Part shown: piece by piece, positions 45,904 to 56,801 of the stretch | Position numbering within the stretch: the first letter of the stretch is position 1 | Layout: every line of letters begins with the position of its first letter | Assembly: GCF_024138395.1 (NCBI RefSeq) | Contig: NZ_JAMYDU010000009.1 | Span: 124,001-188,000, forward strand | DNA length: 64,000 nt | From: Pseudomonas mandelii | GTDB lineage: Bacteria > Pseudomonadota > Gammaproteobacteria > Pseudomonadales > Pseudomonadaceae | Direction: 5' to 3' | Translations under genes and position numbers: made by a program | The notes under the pieces: model-generated | The model's database searches: none | Told to the model about the DNA's origin: nothing | What the model saw: only the letters and a program-made list of their open reading frames with translations

Positions 45904-45979
45904 CGATCTCGCGCCTTTACAGCCTCCCTGCCGACAATCACTCCACACGCGGCAATACGCCGTAACACGGAGAATTTCC

Positions 45980-46069
45980 ATGAGCGTTCTGGACGGGGTG
46001 TCACTGCTATTGGCAGTGGGGCTGTTCATTTATCTGTTGGTTGCGCTGTTGCGCGCGGATCGGAACTAG
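45980..46069 (+). CDS. kdpF: KdpF, small subunit of the K+-transporting ATPase
   Basis: 29 codons: MSVLDGVSLLLAVGLFIYL, then a basic end LLRADRN. It is a single transmembrane helix that stabilises the KdpABC complex. The size and its place 8 bases before kdpA are diagnostic. Confidence 0.93.
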   Translation: MSVLDGVSLLLAVGLFIYLLVALLRADRN

Positions 46070-46077
46070 GAGCGGCT

Positions 46078-47772
46078 ATGCACAGTTATGACTATTGGCT
46101 GATCCTCGCCTTCTTCGCCGTGGTGCTGATCCCGGCACCGTTTCTGGGGCGCTTCTACTACAAGGTGATGGAAGGGCAGCGCACCTGGCTTTCGCCGATC
46201 CTCGGGCCGGTGGAGCGTGGTTGCTATCGGGTGGCTGGCGTCGATCCGCAGGCCGAACAGAGCTGGCAGAAATACACCCTGGCCTTGCTCGCCTTTAACC
46301 TCGCGGGTTTTTTGCTGCTGTTTGCGATCCTGCTGTTTCAGGACTACTTGCCGCTGAATCCGCAAAACCTTCCGGGTCAGGAGTGGACGCAAGCGTTCAA
46401 CACCGCCGTCAGCTTCATGACCAATACCAACTGGCAGTCCTACAGCGGCGAAGCGACCCTCAGCTATCTCAGTCAAATGGTCGGCCTCACCGTGCAGAAC
46501 TTCGTCAGCGCCGCCACCGGGCTTGCTGTGTTGGTCGCGCTGTGTCGCGGCATCGGTCGCAAGTCGACCAAGACCCTGGGCAACTTCTGGGTCGACATGA
46601 CCCGCGCTACCCTCTATGGCCTGCTGCCGTTGTGCCTGCTGCTGGCGCTGTTTCTGGTCTGGCAGGGCGTGCCACAAACTTTCGCTCATTACGTGAACGC
46701 CGTGACCATGCAGGGCGTCGATCAGGTGATTCCGCTCGGCCCGGCCGCCAGCCAGATTGCGATCAAACAACTGGGTACCAACGGCGGTGGCTTCTTCGGC
46801 GTCAACTCGGCGCACCCGTTCGAGAACCCGACCGCGTGGAGCAACCTGTTCGAAGTCGCCTCAATCATTCTGATTCCGGTGGCGCTGGTGTTCACCTTCG
46901 GCCATTACGTGAAAGACCTGCGTCAGAGCCGCGCGATCATCGCCTGCATGCTGGCGCTGTTTTTGATCGGCGGCGCGACGTCGCTGTGGGCTGAATACCA
47001 ACCCAACCCAACTCTGACCAATGTTGCCGTCGAACAGACCGCGCCGCTGGAAGGCAAGGAAGCACGATTCGGTACCACCGCCACGGTGCTGTGGTCGGTG
47101 ACTACCACGGCGGCGTCGAACGGTTCGGTCAACGGCATGCACGACAGCCTCAACCCGCTGAGCGGCATGGTCGCGATGATCAACATGATGGTCGGCGAAG
47201 TGATCTTCGGCGGCGTCGGCGCCGGGCTCTATGGCATGTTGCTCAACGTGCTGATCGCAGTGTTCCTCGCCGGGCTGATGATCGGCCGCACCCCGGAATA
47301 CCTCGGCAAGAAACTGCAAGCCCGGGAAGTCCAGCTGCTGGTGGTGACCTTGCTGGTGATGCCGGTCGGCGTGCTGGTGCTCGGCGCGATTGCCGCCAGC
47401 CTGCCAGGCCCGGTCGCGGCGGTGAGCAACCCCGGTGCTCACGGTTTCAGCCAGTTGCTGTATGCCTACACCTCGGCCAGTGCCAACAACGGTTCGGCGT
47501 TTGCTGGATTCGGGGCGAATACCGCGTTCCACAATCTGATGCTGGGGCTGGGCATGTTGATCGGGCGTTTCGGTTACATCCTCCCGGTTCTGGCCCTGGC
47601 CGGCAGCCTGGCGATGAAGAAAACCGCCCCGATTGGCCAGAACAGCTTCCCGACCCATGGCCCGCTGTTCGTGACCTTGCTGACCGTGACCATTTTGCTG
47701 GTGGGTGGCCTGACGTTCCTGCCGACGTTAGCGCTAGGTCCGATTGCTGAACACTTGAGCTTGGGCTTCTGA
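46078..47772 (+). CDS. kdpA: Potassium-transporting ATPase subunit A
   Basis: The K+-selective channel-like subunit of KdpFABC, a primary pump with micromolar affinity used under K+ limitation. 564 residues with about ten transmembrane helices and four selectivity-filter loops: [35 protein letters not shown], and [15 protein letters not shown] among them. The start [32 protein letters not shown] is typical. The ATG at 46078 follows AGGAG. It is the second gene of the operon. Confidence 0.98.
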   Translation: MHSYDYWLILAFFAVVLIPAPFLGRFYYKVMEGQRTWLSPILGPVERGCYRVAGVDPQAEQSWQKYTLALLAFNLAGFLLLFAILLFQDYLPLNPQNLPGQEWTQAFNTAVSFMTNTNWQSYSGEATLSYLSQMVGLTVQNFVSAATGLAVLVALCRGIGRKSTKTLGNFWVDMTRATLYGLLPLCLLLALFLVWQGVPQTFAHYVNAVTMQGVDQVIPLGPAASQIAIKQLGTNGGGFFGVNSAHPFENPTAWSNLFEVASIILIPVALVFTFGHYVKDLRQSRAIIACMLALFLIGGATSLWAEYQPNPTLTNVAVEQTAPLEGKEARFGTTATVLWSVTTTAASNGSVNGMHDSLNPLSGMVAMINMMVGEVIFGGVGAGLYGMLLNVLIAVFLAGLMIGRTPEYLGKKLQAREVQLLVVTLLVMPVGVLVLGAIAASLPGPVAAVSNPGAHGFSQLLYAYTSASANNGSAFAGFGANTAFHNLMLGLGMLIGRFGYILPVLALAGSLAMKKTAPIGQNSFPTHGPLFVTLLTVTILLVGGLTFLPTLALGPIAEHLSLGF

Positions 47773-47779
47773 GGAATCA

Positions 47780-49840
47780 ATGATGAATATGCCCGCAACT
47801 AAAGCCGCCGTCGTCAAGGCGCCGGAACAACCGAAAACCGCGATCTCGGCCCTCTGGCGCCCGGCGCTGGTGCAAGCTTTCGTCAAGCTCGACCCACGGC
47901 AATTGCAGCGTGCACCAGTGATGCTGGTGGTGGAACTGACCGCGATTCTGACCACTGTGCTGTGCTTCATTCCCGACAACGCCGTGCCGACTTTCGTCGC
48001 CGCGCAAATCGCGTTGTGGCTGTGGTTCACCGTGTTGTTCGCCAACTTCGCCGAAGCGCTGGCCGAAGGTCGCGGCAAGGCCCGTGCCGACAGCCTCAAG
48101 GCCGGCAGCGAAGGCTTGAGTGCCCGGCGCAAAACCGCCAATGGCAGCTTTCAAGTGGTGCCGGCTACCAGCCTGCGCAAAGGTGATGTGGTGCGCGTCG
48201 CAGCGGGGGAGATGATCCCCGGTGACGGCGAGGTGATCGAAGGTATCGCGGCGGTCAACGAAGCGGCGATTACCGGTGAATCAGCGCCGGTGATTCGCGA
48301 GTCTGGCGGCGATCGCTCGGCTGTCACCGGCAACACCCGACTGGTTTCTGATTGGCTGTTGGTGCGCATCACCGCCCACCCCGGCGAGTCGACCCTCGAC
48401 CGCATGATCGCGCTGGTCGAAGGCGCCAAACGCCAGAAAACCCCGAACGAAGTGGCGCTGGATATTCTGCTGATCGGCTTGACCCTGATCTTCCTGCTGG
48501 TGGTGGTGACCCTGCAACCGTTCGCCCACTTCGCCAATGGCAGCCTGCCGCTGGTGTTTCTGGTGGCGTTATTGGTCACGCTGATTCCGACCACTATCGG
48601 CGGCTTGTTGTCGGCGATCGGTATCGCCGGGATGGATCGTCTGGTGCGCCTGAATGTGATTGCCAAATCCGGTCGCGCCGTGGAGGCGGCGGGGGACGTT
48701 CACGTCCTGCTGCTGGACAAAACCGGCACCATCACCTTCGGCAACCGTCGCTGCTCCGCGATCTATGCCGCACCTGGCGTCACCGCCAAAGAGCTGGCCG
48801 AAGGCGCGTTGTTCGCCTCCTTGGCCGATGACACCGCTGAAGGCAAATCCATCGTCGAGTACCTGCGCGGTCTTCACCCGCAACCCGAGCCGTCCGCCGA
48901 GGTGCTGACCGCTGTGCCGTTCAGCGCTGAAACCCGCTTGTCTGGTGTCGACTATCAAGGCCGGGTCTATCGCAAAGGGGCGGTGGATTCGCTACTGACC
49001 TTCGTCGGCCTGAAACGCGCTGATCTGGCCGCGCCTCTGTCCCGTGAAATCGACAAGATCGCTCAGAGTGGCGGCACGCCGTTGCTGGTCTGCGTTGACG
49101 GCAAATTGCTCGGTGTCATCCACCTCAAGGACGTAGTCAAACCTGGCATCCGCGAGCGTTTCGCCGAACTGCGCAAGCTGGGGATTCGCACGGTCATGGT
49201 GACCGGCGACAACCCGCTGACCGCTGCTGCGATTGCCGCTGAAGCGGGCGTGGATGACGTGCTGGCTGAAGCTACGCCGGAGAAGAAACTGGCGCGCATT
49301 CGTCATGAGCAGAACGACGGTCGGCTGGTCGCCATGTGCGGCGACGGTGCCAACGACGCCCCGGCCCTGGCCCAGGCGGACGTGGGCATGGCGATGAACG
49401 ATGGTACGCAAGCGGCGCGTGAGGCGGCGAACATGGTCGATCTCGATAGCGACCCGACCAAGCTGTTGGACGTGGTGCAGATCGGCAAGGAATTACTGGT
49501 GACCCGCGGTGCGCTGACGACCTTTTCCATCGCCAACGACGTGGCCAAATACTTCGCGATCCTGCCGGCGCTGTTCGCCTCGATTTACCCGCAACTCGGC
49601 GTGCTGAACATCATGCATTTGAGCAGTCCGCAGAGCGCGATTCTGTCGGCGATTGTGTTCAACGCGTTGATCATCGTGGTGCTGATTCCGCTGGCGCTGC
49701 GTGGTGTGCGGGTGCAGGCGGTGAGTGCGGCGGCGTTGCTGCGGCGCAATCTGCTGATCTATGGACTGGGCGGGATTCTGGTGCCGTTCGTGGGCATCAA
49801 GGCGATCGACATGCTGCTGACGGCGTTGCATCTGGTTTGA
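47780..49840 (+). CDS. kdpB: Potassium-transporting ATPase ATP-binding subunit B
   Basis: P-type ATPase subunit, 686 residues. The TGES actuator motif is in [15 protein letters not shown] and the phosphorylated aspartate is Asp313 in [12 protein letters not shown]. The nucleotide domain has KGAVDSLL, and the hinge motifs are [15 protein letters not shown] and [20 protein letters not shown]. It drives K+ through KdpA by coupled conformational changes. The start is 7 bases after kdpA. Between it and kdpC lie 153 bases containing a REP pair, unlike the compact E. coli operon. Confidence 0.98.
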   Translation: MMNMPATKAAVVKAPEQPKTAISALWRPALVQAFVKLDPRQLQRAPVMLVVELTAILTTVLCFIPDNAVPTFVAAQIALWLWFTVLFANFAEALAEGRGKARADSLKAGSEGLSARRKTANGSFQVVPATSLRKGDVVRVAAGEMIPGDGEVIEGIAAVNEAAITGESAPVIRESGGDRSAVTGNTRLVSDWLLVRITAHPGESTLDRMIALVEGAKRQKTPNEVALDILLIGLTLIFLLVVVTLQPFAHFANGSLPLVFLVALLVTLIPTTIGGLLSAIGIAGMDRLVRLNVIAKSGRAVEAAGDVHVLLLDKTGTITFGNRRCSAIYAAPGVTAKELAEGALFASLADDTAEGKSIVEYLRGLHPQPEPSAEVLTAVPFSAETRLSGVDYQGRVYRKGAVDSLLTFVGLKRADLAAPLSREIDKIAQSGGTPLLVCVDGKLLGVIHLKDVVKPGIRERFAELRKLGIRTVMVTGDNPLTAAAIAAEAGVDDVLAEATPEKKLARIRHEQNDGRLVAMCGDGANDAPALAQADVGMAMNDGTQAAREAANMVDLDSDPTKLLDVVQIGKELLVTRGALTTFSIANDVAKYFAILPALFASIYPQLGVLNIMHLSSPQSAILSAIVFNALIIVVLIPLALRGVRVQAVSAAALLRRNLLIYGLGGILVPFVGIKAIDMLLTALHLV

Positions 49841-49870
49841 TCTGGCATGGCGGTGTGTCAGGCATGCCGC

Positions 49871-49936
49871 CATCGCGGGCAAGCCCGCTCCCACAAAGGC
49901 ACCGCGTTCCCCTGTGGGAGCGGGCTTGCCCGCGAT
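49871..49936. repeat. REP inverted pair inside the kdp operon (kdpB-kdpC)
   Basis: CATCGCGGGCAAGCCCGCTCCCA and its complement form a stem with a loop of about 20 bases in the intercistronic space. It could reduce kdpC expression or protect kdpFAB mRNA ends. Confidence 0.9.
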
Positions 49937-49993
49937 GAATACACCACGCTGCGTCTGAATGAATGCGGTATCTCTGAATCCGAGGATTGTGAA

Positions 49994-50539
49994 ATGTCCA
50001 CACTGATACGTCCGGCCCTGAGCCTGCTGTTGCTGATGACTCTGATTACCGGCGTTGCTTACCCCTTGGTGGTCACCGGCGTCGCCCAGGTCGCCTTCCC
50101 GAACCAGGCCAATGGCAGCCTGGTGCGCGACACCGATGGCAAGGTCCGCGGCTCGTCGCTGATTGCCCAGGATTTCGTCGGCGATGCCTGGTTCCACCCA
50201 CGGCCATCGGCCGGTGCCTTTGCCACCGTGTCGAGCAGTGCCAGCAACTTCTCGCCCAGCAATCCGGCGCTGGCCACTCGGGTTATCGACGAGGCCAATA
50301 AATTGCAGGTACCCGGCCAGGGGCCGGTGCCACTGGCCATGCTGACCACTTCCGGCAGCGGCCTCGATCCGCACTTGCCACCGGCGGCGATTGCCTATCA
50401 ACTGGCGCGTGTCGCGGCAGCGCGCAATCTGCCGGTGTCTACGCTTGAGCAACTGATGGACGCGCACATCGAGCAGCCGTTGGTGGGGCCGCCGGTAGTG
50501 AATGTGTTGGCGTTGAATAGGGCGCTGGAAAAACTGTAG
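49994..50539 (+). CDS. kdpC: Potassium-transporting ATPase subunit C
   Basis: 181 residues: one N-terminal transmembrane helix ([21 protein letters not shown]) and a periplasmic domain with [31 protein letters not shown] and [24 protein letters not shown]. These are the standard KdpC motifs. It assembles KdpA with KdpB. The ATG at 49994 is preceded by GAGGA. REP pairs lie on both sides. Confidence 0.97.
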   Translation: MSTLIRPALSLLLLMTLITGVAYPLVVTGVAQVAFPNQANGSLVRDTDGKVRGSSLIAQDFVGDAWFHPRPSAGAFATVSSSASNFSPSNPALATRVIDEANKLQVPGQGPVPLAMLTTSGSGLDPHLPPAAIAYQLARVAAARNLPVSTLEQLMDAHIEQPLVGPPVVNVLALNRALEKL

Positions 50540-50554
50540 ATCGGTGGCGCGGCC

Positions 50555-50646
50555 AATCGCGGGCAAGCCCGCTCCCACAGGAGGCGATGGTGGACAGAAT
50601 TTGTGACCACCACCGATCCCTGTGGGAGCGGGCTTGCCCGCGAAGA
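50555..50646. repeat. REP inverted pair between kdpC and kdpD
   Basis: ATCGCGGGCAAGCCCGCTCCCA and its complement about 45 bases apart; it may insulate the structural operon from kdpDE. Confidence 0.9.
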
Positions 50647-50695
50647 GGCCCTGACAGTCACTGCATCACCATCAGAATGAGAGAGAACTTCAAGC

Positions 50696-53347
50696 ATGAG
50701 CAACTCCGGCCGCGCCGACGCGCTGTTAGCAGACCTGCCCCGCGATGGCCGTGGCCGGCTCAAGGTGTTCCTGGGCGCAGCACCGGGAGTGGGCAAGACC
50801 TACGCCATGCTGCAAGCCGCCCACACTCAGCTGCGCCAAGGCGTGAAAGTTATGGCCGGGGTGGTCGAAACCCACGGTCGTGCCGAAACCGAAGCGTTAC
50901 TGGCTGGCTTGCCGCAGCAGCCGTTGGTGCGCTCGGAATACCGCGGGGTGATGCTCGAAGAAATGGACCTCGACGGTCTGTTGGCCGCCAAACCGAAATT
51001 GGTGCTGGTGGACGAACTGGCCCACAGCAATGCCCCCGGCAGTCGTCACGCCAAACGCTGGCAAGACATCCAGGAACTGCTGGCCGCCGGCATCGACGTG
51101 TTCACCACGGTCAACGTGCAGCATCTGGAAAGTCTCAACGATCAGGTGCGCGGCATCACCGGCGTACAGGTCCGCGAAACCCTGCCGGATTGGGTGCTGC
51201 AAGAAGCCTACGAATTGCTGCTGATCGACCTGCCGCCTCGCGAGTTGCTGGAGCGTCTGCGCGACGGCAAAGTCTATGTGCCCGAGCAGGCGCGGGCGGC
51301 CATCGATGCGTTCTTCACTCAGACCAACCTTACTGCCCTGCGCGAGCTGGCGATGCAAACCGCAGCCGCTCAGGTCGATAACGATCTGGCCCAGGGTTAT
51401 CGCCAATTGGGGCACACCGCGCCAGCCGTGCGCGGTCGTTTGTTGGTGGGTGTCGATGGCGATGCTCAGGCCGAGCGTCTGGTGCGTCACGCCAGTCGCG
51501 TCGCCCAGCGCCGGCATCTGCCGTGGAGCCTGGTGCATGTGGACAACGGCCGTGTGCGCGACGAGCAGTCGCGTCTGCGCCTGCAAAGCGCTCAGCAACT
51601 GGCCGAACGCCTCGGGGGCGAAGTGGTGTTGCTGCGTGCCGGTGAGGTGGCGAAAACGTTGATCCAGCACGCCGCTGAACGACGCGCCAGCCTGGTGCTG
51701 GTGGGCCAGTCACGCCAGCGTTTACGTCGACGGTTGTTCGGAGGCGGTCTGGCGTCGCGTTTACTGCGCGATGCTCGCGGGCTGGAAATCAACGTGCTCG
51801 ACAGCGATCAGGAACAGCATCAGCCGCGCCAACGCTCGGCGCAGTCGCTGGTCTGGTTCGACTACGCATTGGCGCTGGTGGCGACAGTGCTTGCCAGTGC
51901 CTTGGCCTGGGCAGTGTCGAGCCTCTTGCCGCTGCCCAACATTTCGCTGGTGTTCCTCGCGGCAGTGTTGCTGGTGGCGGTGCGCAGCAGCCTCGGCCCG
52001 GCGCTGGCCTGTGCGGCGCTGTCGTTTCTGACCTATGACTTTCTGTTCATTCCACCGACGTTCTCCTTCAGCATCCAGCGCGAAGAAGACGTGCTGACCT
52101 TGCTGTTCTTCCTGCTGATGGCGGCCCTCACCGGTAACCTTGCGGCCCGGCAACGACGGCAATTGCAGGCCTTGCGCGACACTCAGGAAGAGACCACTGA
52201 ACTGCTCGATCTCTCGCGCAAACTTACCGCCGCCACCGACCGTCAGGCGGTGGTCAGCGCTGCGGCCCAGCACCTCAACGGCTGGACCGACCTGAAACTG
52301 TGTTTGCTTAATCGCGATGGCCAGAGCGGCTGGAAAGTTGAAACCGGTGGGCCGCTGGAATTCTCCGAGGCCGAGCGCGCTGCCGCCGATTGGGCCTGGC
52401 AACATGATCAACCGGCCGGTGCGGGCACCGGCACCTTGCCGTTCGGGCGCTGGTGGTGGTGGCCGTTGTCGGTGGACGATGGGCCGCTGGCGCTGCTCGG
52501 TGTGTGTGCCAAAGAAGGTCAGACCCTGAGCGGCCAGCGGCGACGCTTACTGACTGCGCTGAGCCAACCGCTGGCCCAGGCGCTGGCGCGCGCGCAACTG
52601 GCCGATGACCTTGAGGCGGCGCGCTTGCATGGCGAAACCGAGCAACTGCGCAGCGCGCTGCTGGCCTCGGTGTCCCACGATTTGCGCACGCCGCTGACGT
52701 CCATGCGCGGCAGCATCGACAGCCTGTTGGCGCTGGGAGAGGCGATCCCGTTGGAGGACCGCCGTGAACTGCTCGAAGGCACCCGCGATGAAGCCGAACG
52801 GCTGGATCGCTACATTCAAAACCTGCTGGACATGACTCGTCTCGGTCACGGCGCCCTGAAGCTGGCGCGGGACTGGGTGTCACCGGCAGACATCGTCGGC
52901 AGCTCGCTCAATCGTCTGCGCGCGGTGCTGGCGTCGCTGCAGGTCATTACCGAAGTGCCGGCCGAACTGCCGCTGCTCTATGTGCATGCCGCGTTGATCG
53001 AACAAGCACTGGTCAACGTGCTGGAAAACGCCGCGCGTTTTTCACCGCCTCGCGGGCGTCTTGAATTGCGTGCCGGGGCGACTGACAGCGAGCTGTTTTT
53101 TTCGGTGAGCGATGAGGGGCCGGGAATTCCGGAGGAGGAGCGGGCGAAGATTTTCGACATGTTCTACACCGCCGCTCGTGGCGATCGCGGCGGGCAGGGC
53201 ACCGGGCTGGGGCTGGCGATCTGTCAGGGCATGGTCGGTGCCCATGGCGGGCGGATCAGCGTCGCCGACGGCATCGAAGGGCGCGGCACCTGCATCACCC
53301 TGCATTTGCCGTTGCAGACTCAGCCGGGTTTGGACAGTGAAGCCTGA
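50696..53347 (+). CDS. kdpD: KdpD sensor histidine kinase
   Basis: 883 residues. Order: KdpD N-terminal domain with a Walker A (FLGAAPGVGKTYAML) and VELVDELAHSN-like Walker B (LVLVDELAHSN), a USP-like domain (about 250-370), four closely spaced transmembrane helices (about 390-490), a GAF-like region, then the kinase core with His661 in ASVSHDLRTPLTSMRGS. N, G boxes follow: ALVNVLENAARFSPP, VSDEGPGIPEEE, GTGLGLAIC. It senses K+ limitation and ionic stress and phosphorylates KdpE. kdpE starts 48 bases later. Confidence 0.98.
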   Translation: MSNSGRADALLADLPRDGRGRLKVFLGAAPGVGKTYAMLQAAHTQLRQGVKVMAGVVETHGRAETEALLAGLPQQPLVRSEYRGVMLEEMDLDGLLAAKPKLVLVDELAHSNAPGSRHAKRWQDIQELLAAGIDVFTTVNVQHLESLNDQVRGITGVQVRETLPDWVLQEAYELLLIDLPPRELLERLRDGKVYVPEQARAAIDAFFTQTNLTALRELAMQTAAAQVDNDLAQGYRQLGHTAPAVRGRLLVGVDGDAQAERLVRHASRVAQRRHLPWSLVHVDNGRVRDEQSRLRLQSAQQLAERLGGEVVLLRAGEVAKTLIQHAAERRASLVLVGQSRQRLRRRLFGGGLASRLLRDARGLEINVLDSDQEQHQPRQRSAQSLVWFDYALALVATVLASALAWAVSSLLPLPNISLVFLAAVLLVAVRSSLGPALACAALSFLTYDFLFIPPTFSFSIQREEDVLTLLFFLLMAALTGNLAARQRRQLQALRDTQEETTELLDLSRKLTAATDRQAVVSAAAQHLNGWTDLKLCLLNRDGQSGWKVETGGPLEFSEAERAAADWAWQHDQPAGAGTGTLPFGRWWWWPLSVDDGPLALLGVCAKEGQTLSGQRRRLLTALSQPLAQALARAQLADDLEAARLHGETEQLRSALLASVSHDLRTPLTSMRGSIDSLLALGEAIPLEDRRELLEGTRDEAERLDRYIQNLLDMTRLGHGALKLARDWVSPADIVGSSLNRLRAVLASLQVITEVPAELPLLYVHAALIEQALVNVLENAARFSPPRGRLELRAGATDSELFFSVSDEGPGIPEEERAKIFDMFYTAARGDRGGQGTGLGLAICQGMVGAHGGRISVADGIEGRGTCITLHLPLQTQPGLDSEA

Positions 53348-53395
53348 TCGCGCCTGCGTTACTCTCTTGCTACCTCTTTGTGTTGATGTGAATTC

Positions 53396-54085
53396 ATGAG
53401 CCAGACCGCGACCATTTTGGTCATCGATGACGAACCGCAGATTCGAAAATTCCTGCGCATCAGCCTCGTTTCCCAAGGCTACAAAGTACTGGAGGCCGGC
53501 ACCGGCACGGAAGGCCTGGCCCAGGCCGCGTTAAGCAAGCCCGACTTGCTGGTGCTCGACCTTGGCCTGCCGGACATGGACGGCCAGCAGGTGCTGCGCG
53601 AGTTCCGCGAGTGGTCGACGGTGCCGGTATTGGTGCTTTCGGTGCGCGCCAGCGAAGGGCAGAAAGTCCAAGCCCTGGATGGTGGCGCCAACGACTACGT
53701 GACCAAGCCGTTCGGCATTCAGGAGTTTCTGGCCCGAGTGCGCGCCTTGCTGCGTCAGGCGCCGACGGGTGAGGCCCAGGAAGCGGCGCTCAGCTTCGGT
53801 CCGCTCACTGTCGACCTGGCTTATCGCCGGGTGCTATTGGACGGCGCCGAAGTGGCGCTGACGCGCAAGGAATATGCGGTGCTGGCGCAACTGGCACGGC
53901 ATCCGGGGCGGGTCATCACCCAGCAGCAATTGCTCAAGGACATCTGGGGGCCGACCCACACCGAGGACAGCCACTATCTGCGGATAGTGGTCGGGCATTT
54001 GCGGCAGAAACTGGCGGATGATCCGACTCAGCCACGGTTCATCGTCACCGAAGCGGGGGTGGGGTATCGGTTGCTTGATGCCTGA
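53396..54085 (+). CDS. kdpE: KdpE response regulator
   Basis: 229 residues, OmpR/PhoB class. The receiver domain has [14 protein letters not shown], the phosphoacceptor Asp55 in [13 protein letters not shown], and Lys in [13 protein letters not shown] winged-helix DNA-binding domain follows (about 130-228, [45 protein letters not shown]). It activates kdpFABC. The likely target is the TTTA-rich box before kdpF. Confidence 0.97.
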   Translation: MSQTATILVIDDEPQIRKFLRISLVSQGYKVLEAGTGTEGLAQAALSKPDLLVLDLGLPDMDGQQVLREFREWSTVPVLVLSVRASEGQKVQALDGGANDYVTKPFGIQEFLARVRALLRQAPTGEAQEAALSFGPLTVDLAYRRVLLDGAEVALTRKEYAVLAQLARHPGRVITQQQLLKDIWGPTHTEDSHYLRIVVGHLRQKLADDPTQPRFIVTEAGVGYRLLDA

Positions 54086-54197
54086 TCGTTCCCACGCTCT
54101 GCGTGGGAATGCCGCCATGGACGCTCTGCGTCCGCTTTTAAAGTCGTGACCCGGAGCGTCACAGGATGCATTCCCACGCAGAGCGTGGGAACGATCG
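54084..54197. repeat. REP-type inverted repeat (CGTTCCCACGC arms) between convergent genes
   Basis: GATCGTTCCCACGCTCTGCGTGGGAATGC and its complement, with inner pairs GACGCTCTGCGTCC. It is a third repeat class, positioned where transcripts from kdpE and the patatin gene converge. Confidence 0.88.
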
Positions 54198-54204
54198 TCA
54201 GGCC

Positions 54205-55245
54205 TCAAGACTCCCGCTCATTCTCATACCGATCCAGCGTATCCCGCGCAATCTCACGCCCCAGCGCGATCAATTCCGGTGCCTTGTAAAACTCGAAAAA
54301 CCGACACACTCGCTTGGGCACGTTGATCAGGATATCCGGCGGATACCCGGCAATCTTGTACTGCGCCAATGACGTCTGCATCACCTCGAAACTCTGGTTG
54401 ATCAGGTCCAGCAAGGACGCTGGCCCGACGTTGTCGATGATGAACGACCCGGTGGCGGATTTCGGTGCGCCGTTGCTTTCCGGGGCCGCCGCTGGTTGCT
54501 GGCCTTCGGGCTCGGCGGATTCGATCCACGGATTGATGTCGGCCGCTTCGGCCATCAACGCTTCCTTCTCCAGCAGCAGCAATTGTTCGGCCTGTTTGCG
54601 GCGGAAGGGCAATTTCGAACCCAGCGAGTTGATCAGGCTGTCAAAGCGGGTCTTGAACGCGGCCGGGCGCTGGATCACCGGCAGTTGATAGTGACGCTGG
54701 TTGGTGGAGTTGAGGTTGACCGCGATGATCAGGTCGCAATGGCTCGACACCACCGGCACGATCGGCAGCGGGTTGAGGATGCCACCGTCCACCAGCATTC
54801 GATTGCCCTGCATCACCGGCGTGAACAGGCTGGGGATCGCCGCCGAGGCACGCATGGCCTGGTGCAGGCAGCCTTCCTGGAACCAGATTTCCTGCTGGTT
54901 GGTCAGGTCCGTGGCCACGGCCGTGTAGGGGATTCGCAGGTCTTCGATGTTGATTTCGCCGACGATCTTGCGGATCTGCCCGAAGACCTTTTCCCCGCGA
55001 ATCGCGCCCAGGCGAAAACTGACGTCCACCAGACGCAACACGTCGAGGTAATCCAGGCTCTCGATCCAGTCGCGATAATCCTTGAGTTTACCGGCGGCAT
55101 AGATCCCGCCGACCACCGCGCCCATGGAGCAACCGGCGATGCAGGCGATGTCGTAGCCGCGCCGTTCGATCTCTTCAATGACGCCGATATGGGCGTAGCC
55201 CCGGGCGCCACCCGAGCCCAACACCAGTGCGACACGCTTTTTCAT
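54205..55245 (-). CDS. Patatin-like phospholipase (RssA-like)
   Basis: 346 residues. The Ser-Asp dyad is Ser40 in GCSMG and Asp153 in [11 protein letters not shown]. The oxyanion loop is [15 protein letters not shown]. These mark the patatin family, lipid acyl hydrolases of the RssA/NTE type. There is no signal peptide, so it acts in the cytoplasm or at the inner membrane face. A proline/alanine-rich insert (about 245-275) separates the core from a C-terminal helical part ([24 protein letters not shown]). The substrate is unknown. Confidence 0.92.
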   Translation of the reverse strand: MKKRVALVLGSGGARGYAHIGVIEEIERRGYDIACIAGCSMGAVVGGIYAAGKLKDYRDWIESLDYLDVLRLVDVSFRLGAIRGEKVFGQIRKIVGEINIEDLRIPYTAVATDLTNQQEIWFQEGCLHQAMRASAAIPSLFTPVMQGNRMLVDGGILNPLPIVPVVSSHCDLIIAVNLNSTNQRHYQLPVIQRPAAFKTRFDSLINSLGSKLPFRRKQAEQLLLLEKEALMAEAADINPWIESAEPEGQQPAAAPESNGAPKSATGSFIIDNVGPASLLDLINQSFEVMQTSLAQYKIAGYPPDILINVPKRVCRFFEFYKAPELIALGREIARDTLDRYENERES

Positions 55246-55464
55246 GAAACGACCTCTCTGACAAGGTTCAACAATGCACCTATCGAGGGGCAGGCTTCAA
55301 TCGCTATGGTCGTTCGACGGGGCGATAGCGTCGTTTTTTGACACTCAATAAAGGCGAATGGGTATTCTCGCGAGCGCTATAGTTTCCACTGCGGGTCCAA
55401 GGCACTTTTCACGCGCCAGGCCGTCTTAGCTGCACGACTGTTTATTATCTTTGAGGTGTGAGTG

Positions 55465-55743
55465 ATGAAAGCCTGGATCTGTGTGCCGTTGATTGCCCTG
55501 GCACTCGCCGGTTGTGCTGGTAAAACCGCTTACCGTGACAGCTGCGGGAGCCAGCTCGACGCCGCTTGGCGTGAACTGGATCTGGCCAAGGTCGAGGGCT
55601 TTGCCGGGACCGTCAGCTACTCCAAGGCGCTGTCGTTGCTGACCGGTGCCAAAACCCAGCAACAATTCGAAGCGTATGAGGGTTGTACCAAGAAGGCCGA
55701 GAAGGCGCGCTTCTACATTCGTGAATCCCGCGCCGGCCGTTGA
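55465..55743 (+). CDS. Small putative lipoprotein, function unknown
   Basis: 92 residues with a lipoprotein signal: WICVPLIALALAGC with the lipobox LAGC, followed by AGKTAYRDSCGSQLDAAWRELDLAKVEGFAG. Two further cysteines (DSCGS and YEGCTKK) could form a disulfide in the periplasm. The ATG at 55465 has GAGG before it; a GTG three bases earlier is possible. It resembles conserved pseudomonad lipoproteins of unknown role. The CHAD gene follows 46 bases later. Confidence 0.8.
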   Translation: MKAWICVPLIALALAGCAGKTAYRDSCGSQLDAAWRELDLAKVEGFAGTVSYSKALSLLTGAKTQQQFEAYEGCTKKAEKARFYIRESRAGR

Positions 55744-55789
55744 ATCATGATGGCGCTCACTTGGGGCAATTCGATTCAGGGAGCAAGCG

Positions 55790-56557
55790 ATGTCTGCCTT
55801 GGTTGATCGGTTGGTGGCTCATGTTCTGAGCGTGGACGTTCGCCTGCTCGCCTGTCAGGCACGCTTGAGTGCGCGCACCGACTCTGAAGCGCTGCACGAT
55901 CTACGCACGACCGTGCGGCGTTTGCGCAGCCTGCTGCGACCCTTGCGCGGTTTGCCTGGGGTCGAGCAACTGGAAGCGGCGGCATCCCGGGTCGGTGACC
56001 TGACCACACCGTTGCGCGATCGCGAAGTGCTGGCGGCGTACCTGCTTAAACACGATCAACCCGAGGCCGCGCACCGGCGCATGGCGCGGATGGCCGAGGC
56101 TTATCCCATCGTGGCGGCGAGCCCGGAGGTCGCGCAAATGCTGATGATCCTCGACGCCTTTCCGCGTTTCCTGCGGGCTTCCCAGCGTCAGGGCTTGCTC
56201 AAGGGCTTGCGCAAACGCATCGAAAAACGCCTGGGCAAACAATGGAAGAAACTCGACCAGGCCCTGCATGACCCCGCCCATGACCGCCATCGCCTGCGCC
56301 TGCTGATCAAGCGTGTGCGCTACGGCATCGAAGCCTATCCCGAACTGGATCGTTTGCCGGAAGCGGCCTTGCCCAATCTGAAATCGGCGCAGTCTGCTTT
56401 GGGCGACTGGCACGACAGCTGGCAGTGGCTGGACCGCGCCAAAGAAGAGCCCGATTTGCAGCCCTGTGTCGCGGTCTGGAAAACCACCTTGGCCAAGGCT
56501 GAAGAGAACGCCGACCGCGTCCTCGACAAACTCAGCGCCGCCTGTTTCAAATCCTGA
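55790..56557 (+). CDS. CHAD domain protein
   Basis: 255 residues made almost wholly of a CHAD fold, an all-helical domain rich in conserved histidines and arginines (ALHDLRTTVRRLRSLLRPL at the start; HDRHRLRLLIKRVRYGIEAY later; LGDWHDSWQWL). CHAD domains bind inorganic polyphosphate. No CYTH triphosphatase domain is fused or adjacent, so it is a stand-alone CHAD protein that may associate with polyphosphate granules. Confidence 0.92.
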   Translation: MSALVDRLVAHVLSVDVRLLACQARLSARTDSEALHDLRTTVRRLRSLLRPLRGLPGVEQLEAAASRVGDLTTPLRDREVLAAYLLKHDQPEAAHRRMARMAEAYPIVAASPEVAQMLMILDAFPRFLRASQRQGLLKGLRKRIEKRLGKQWKKLDQALHDPAHDRHRLRLLIKRVRYGIEAYPELDRLPEAALPNLKSAQSALGDWHDSWQWLDRAKEEPDLQPCVAVWKTTLAKAEENADRVLDKLSAACFKS

Positions 56558-56572
56558 ACACACCACGGATCA

Positions 56573-56665
56573 AATGTGGGAGCGAGCCTGCTCGCGATGA
56601 GGCCGTAACATTCAACATTCATGTTGGCTGTCAGGCCGCCATTGCGAGCAAGCTCGCTCCCACAG
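56573..56665. repeat. REP inverted pair (GCGAGC arms)
   Basis: TGTGGGAGCGAGCCTGCTCGCGAT and a near complement ending GCTCGCTCCCACA, about 40 bases apart, after the CHAD gene. Confidence 0.88.
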
Positions 56666-56801
56666 GGGACGTGTTGAACAAGAAACGAGTGTTCAGCCAG
56701 ACGCGGCTCATCTGCCAGTGATTTTGGCCGGAATAAGCGCTGTATCGGTTTTGCGGGCTGGTTAAGATCATTCCATCCATTTTTCCGTCTCTGGGGTTCC
56801 C

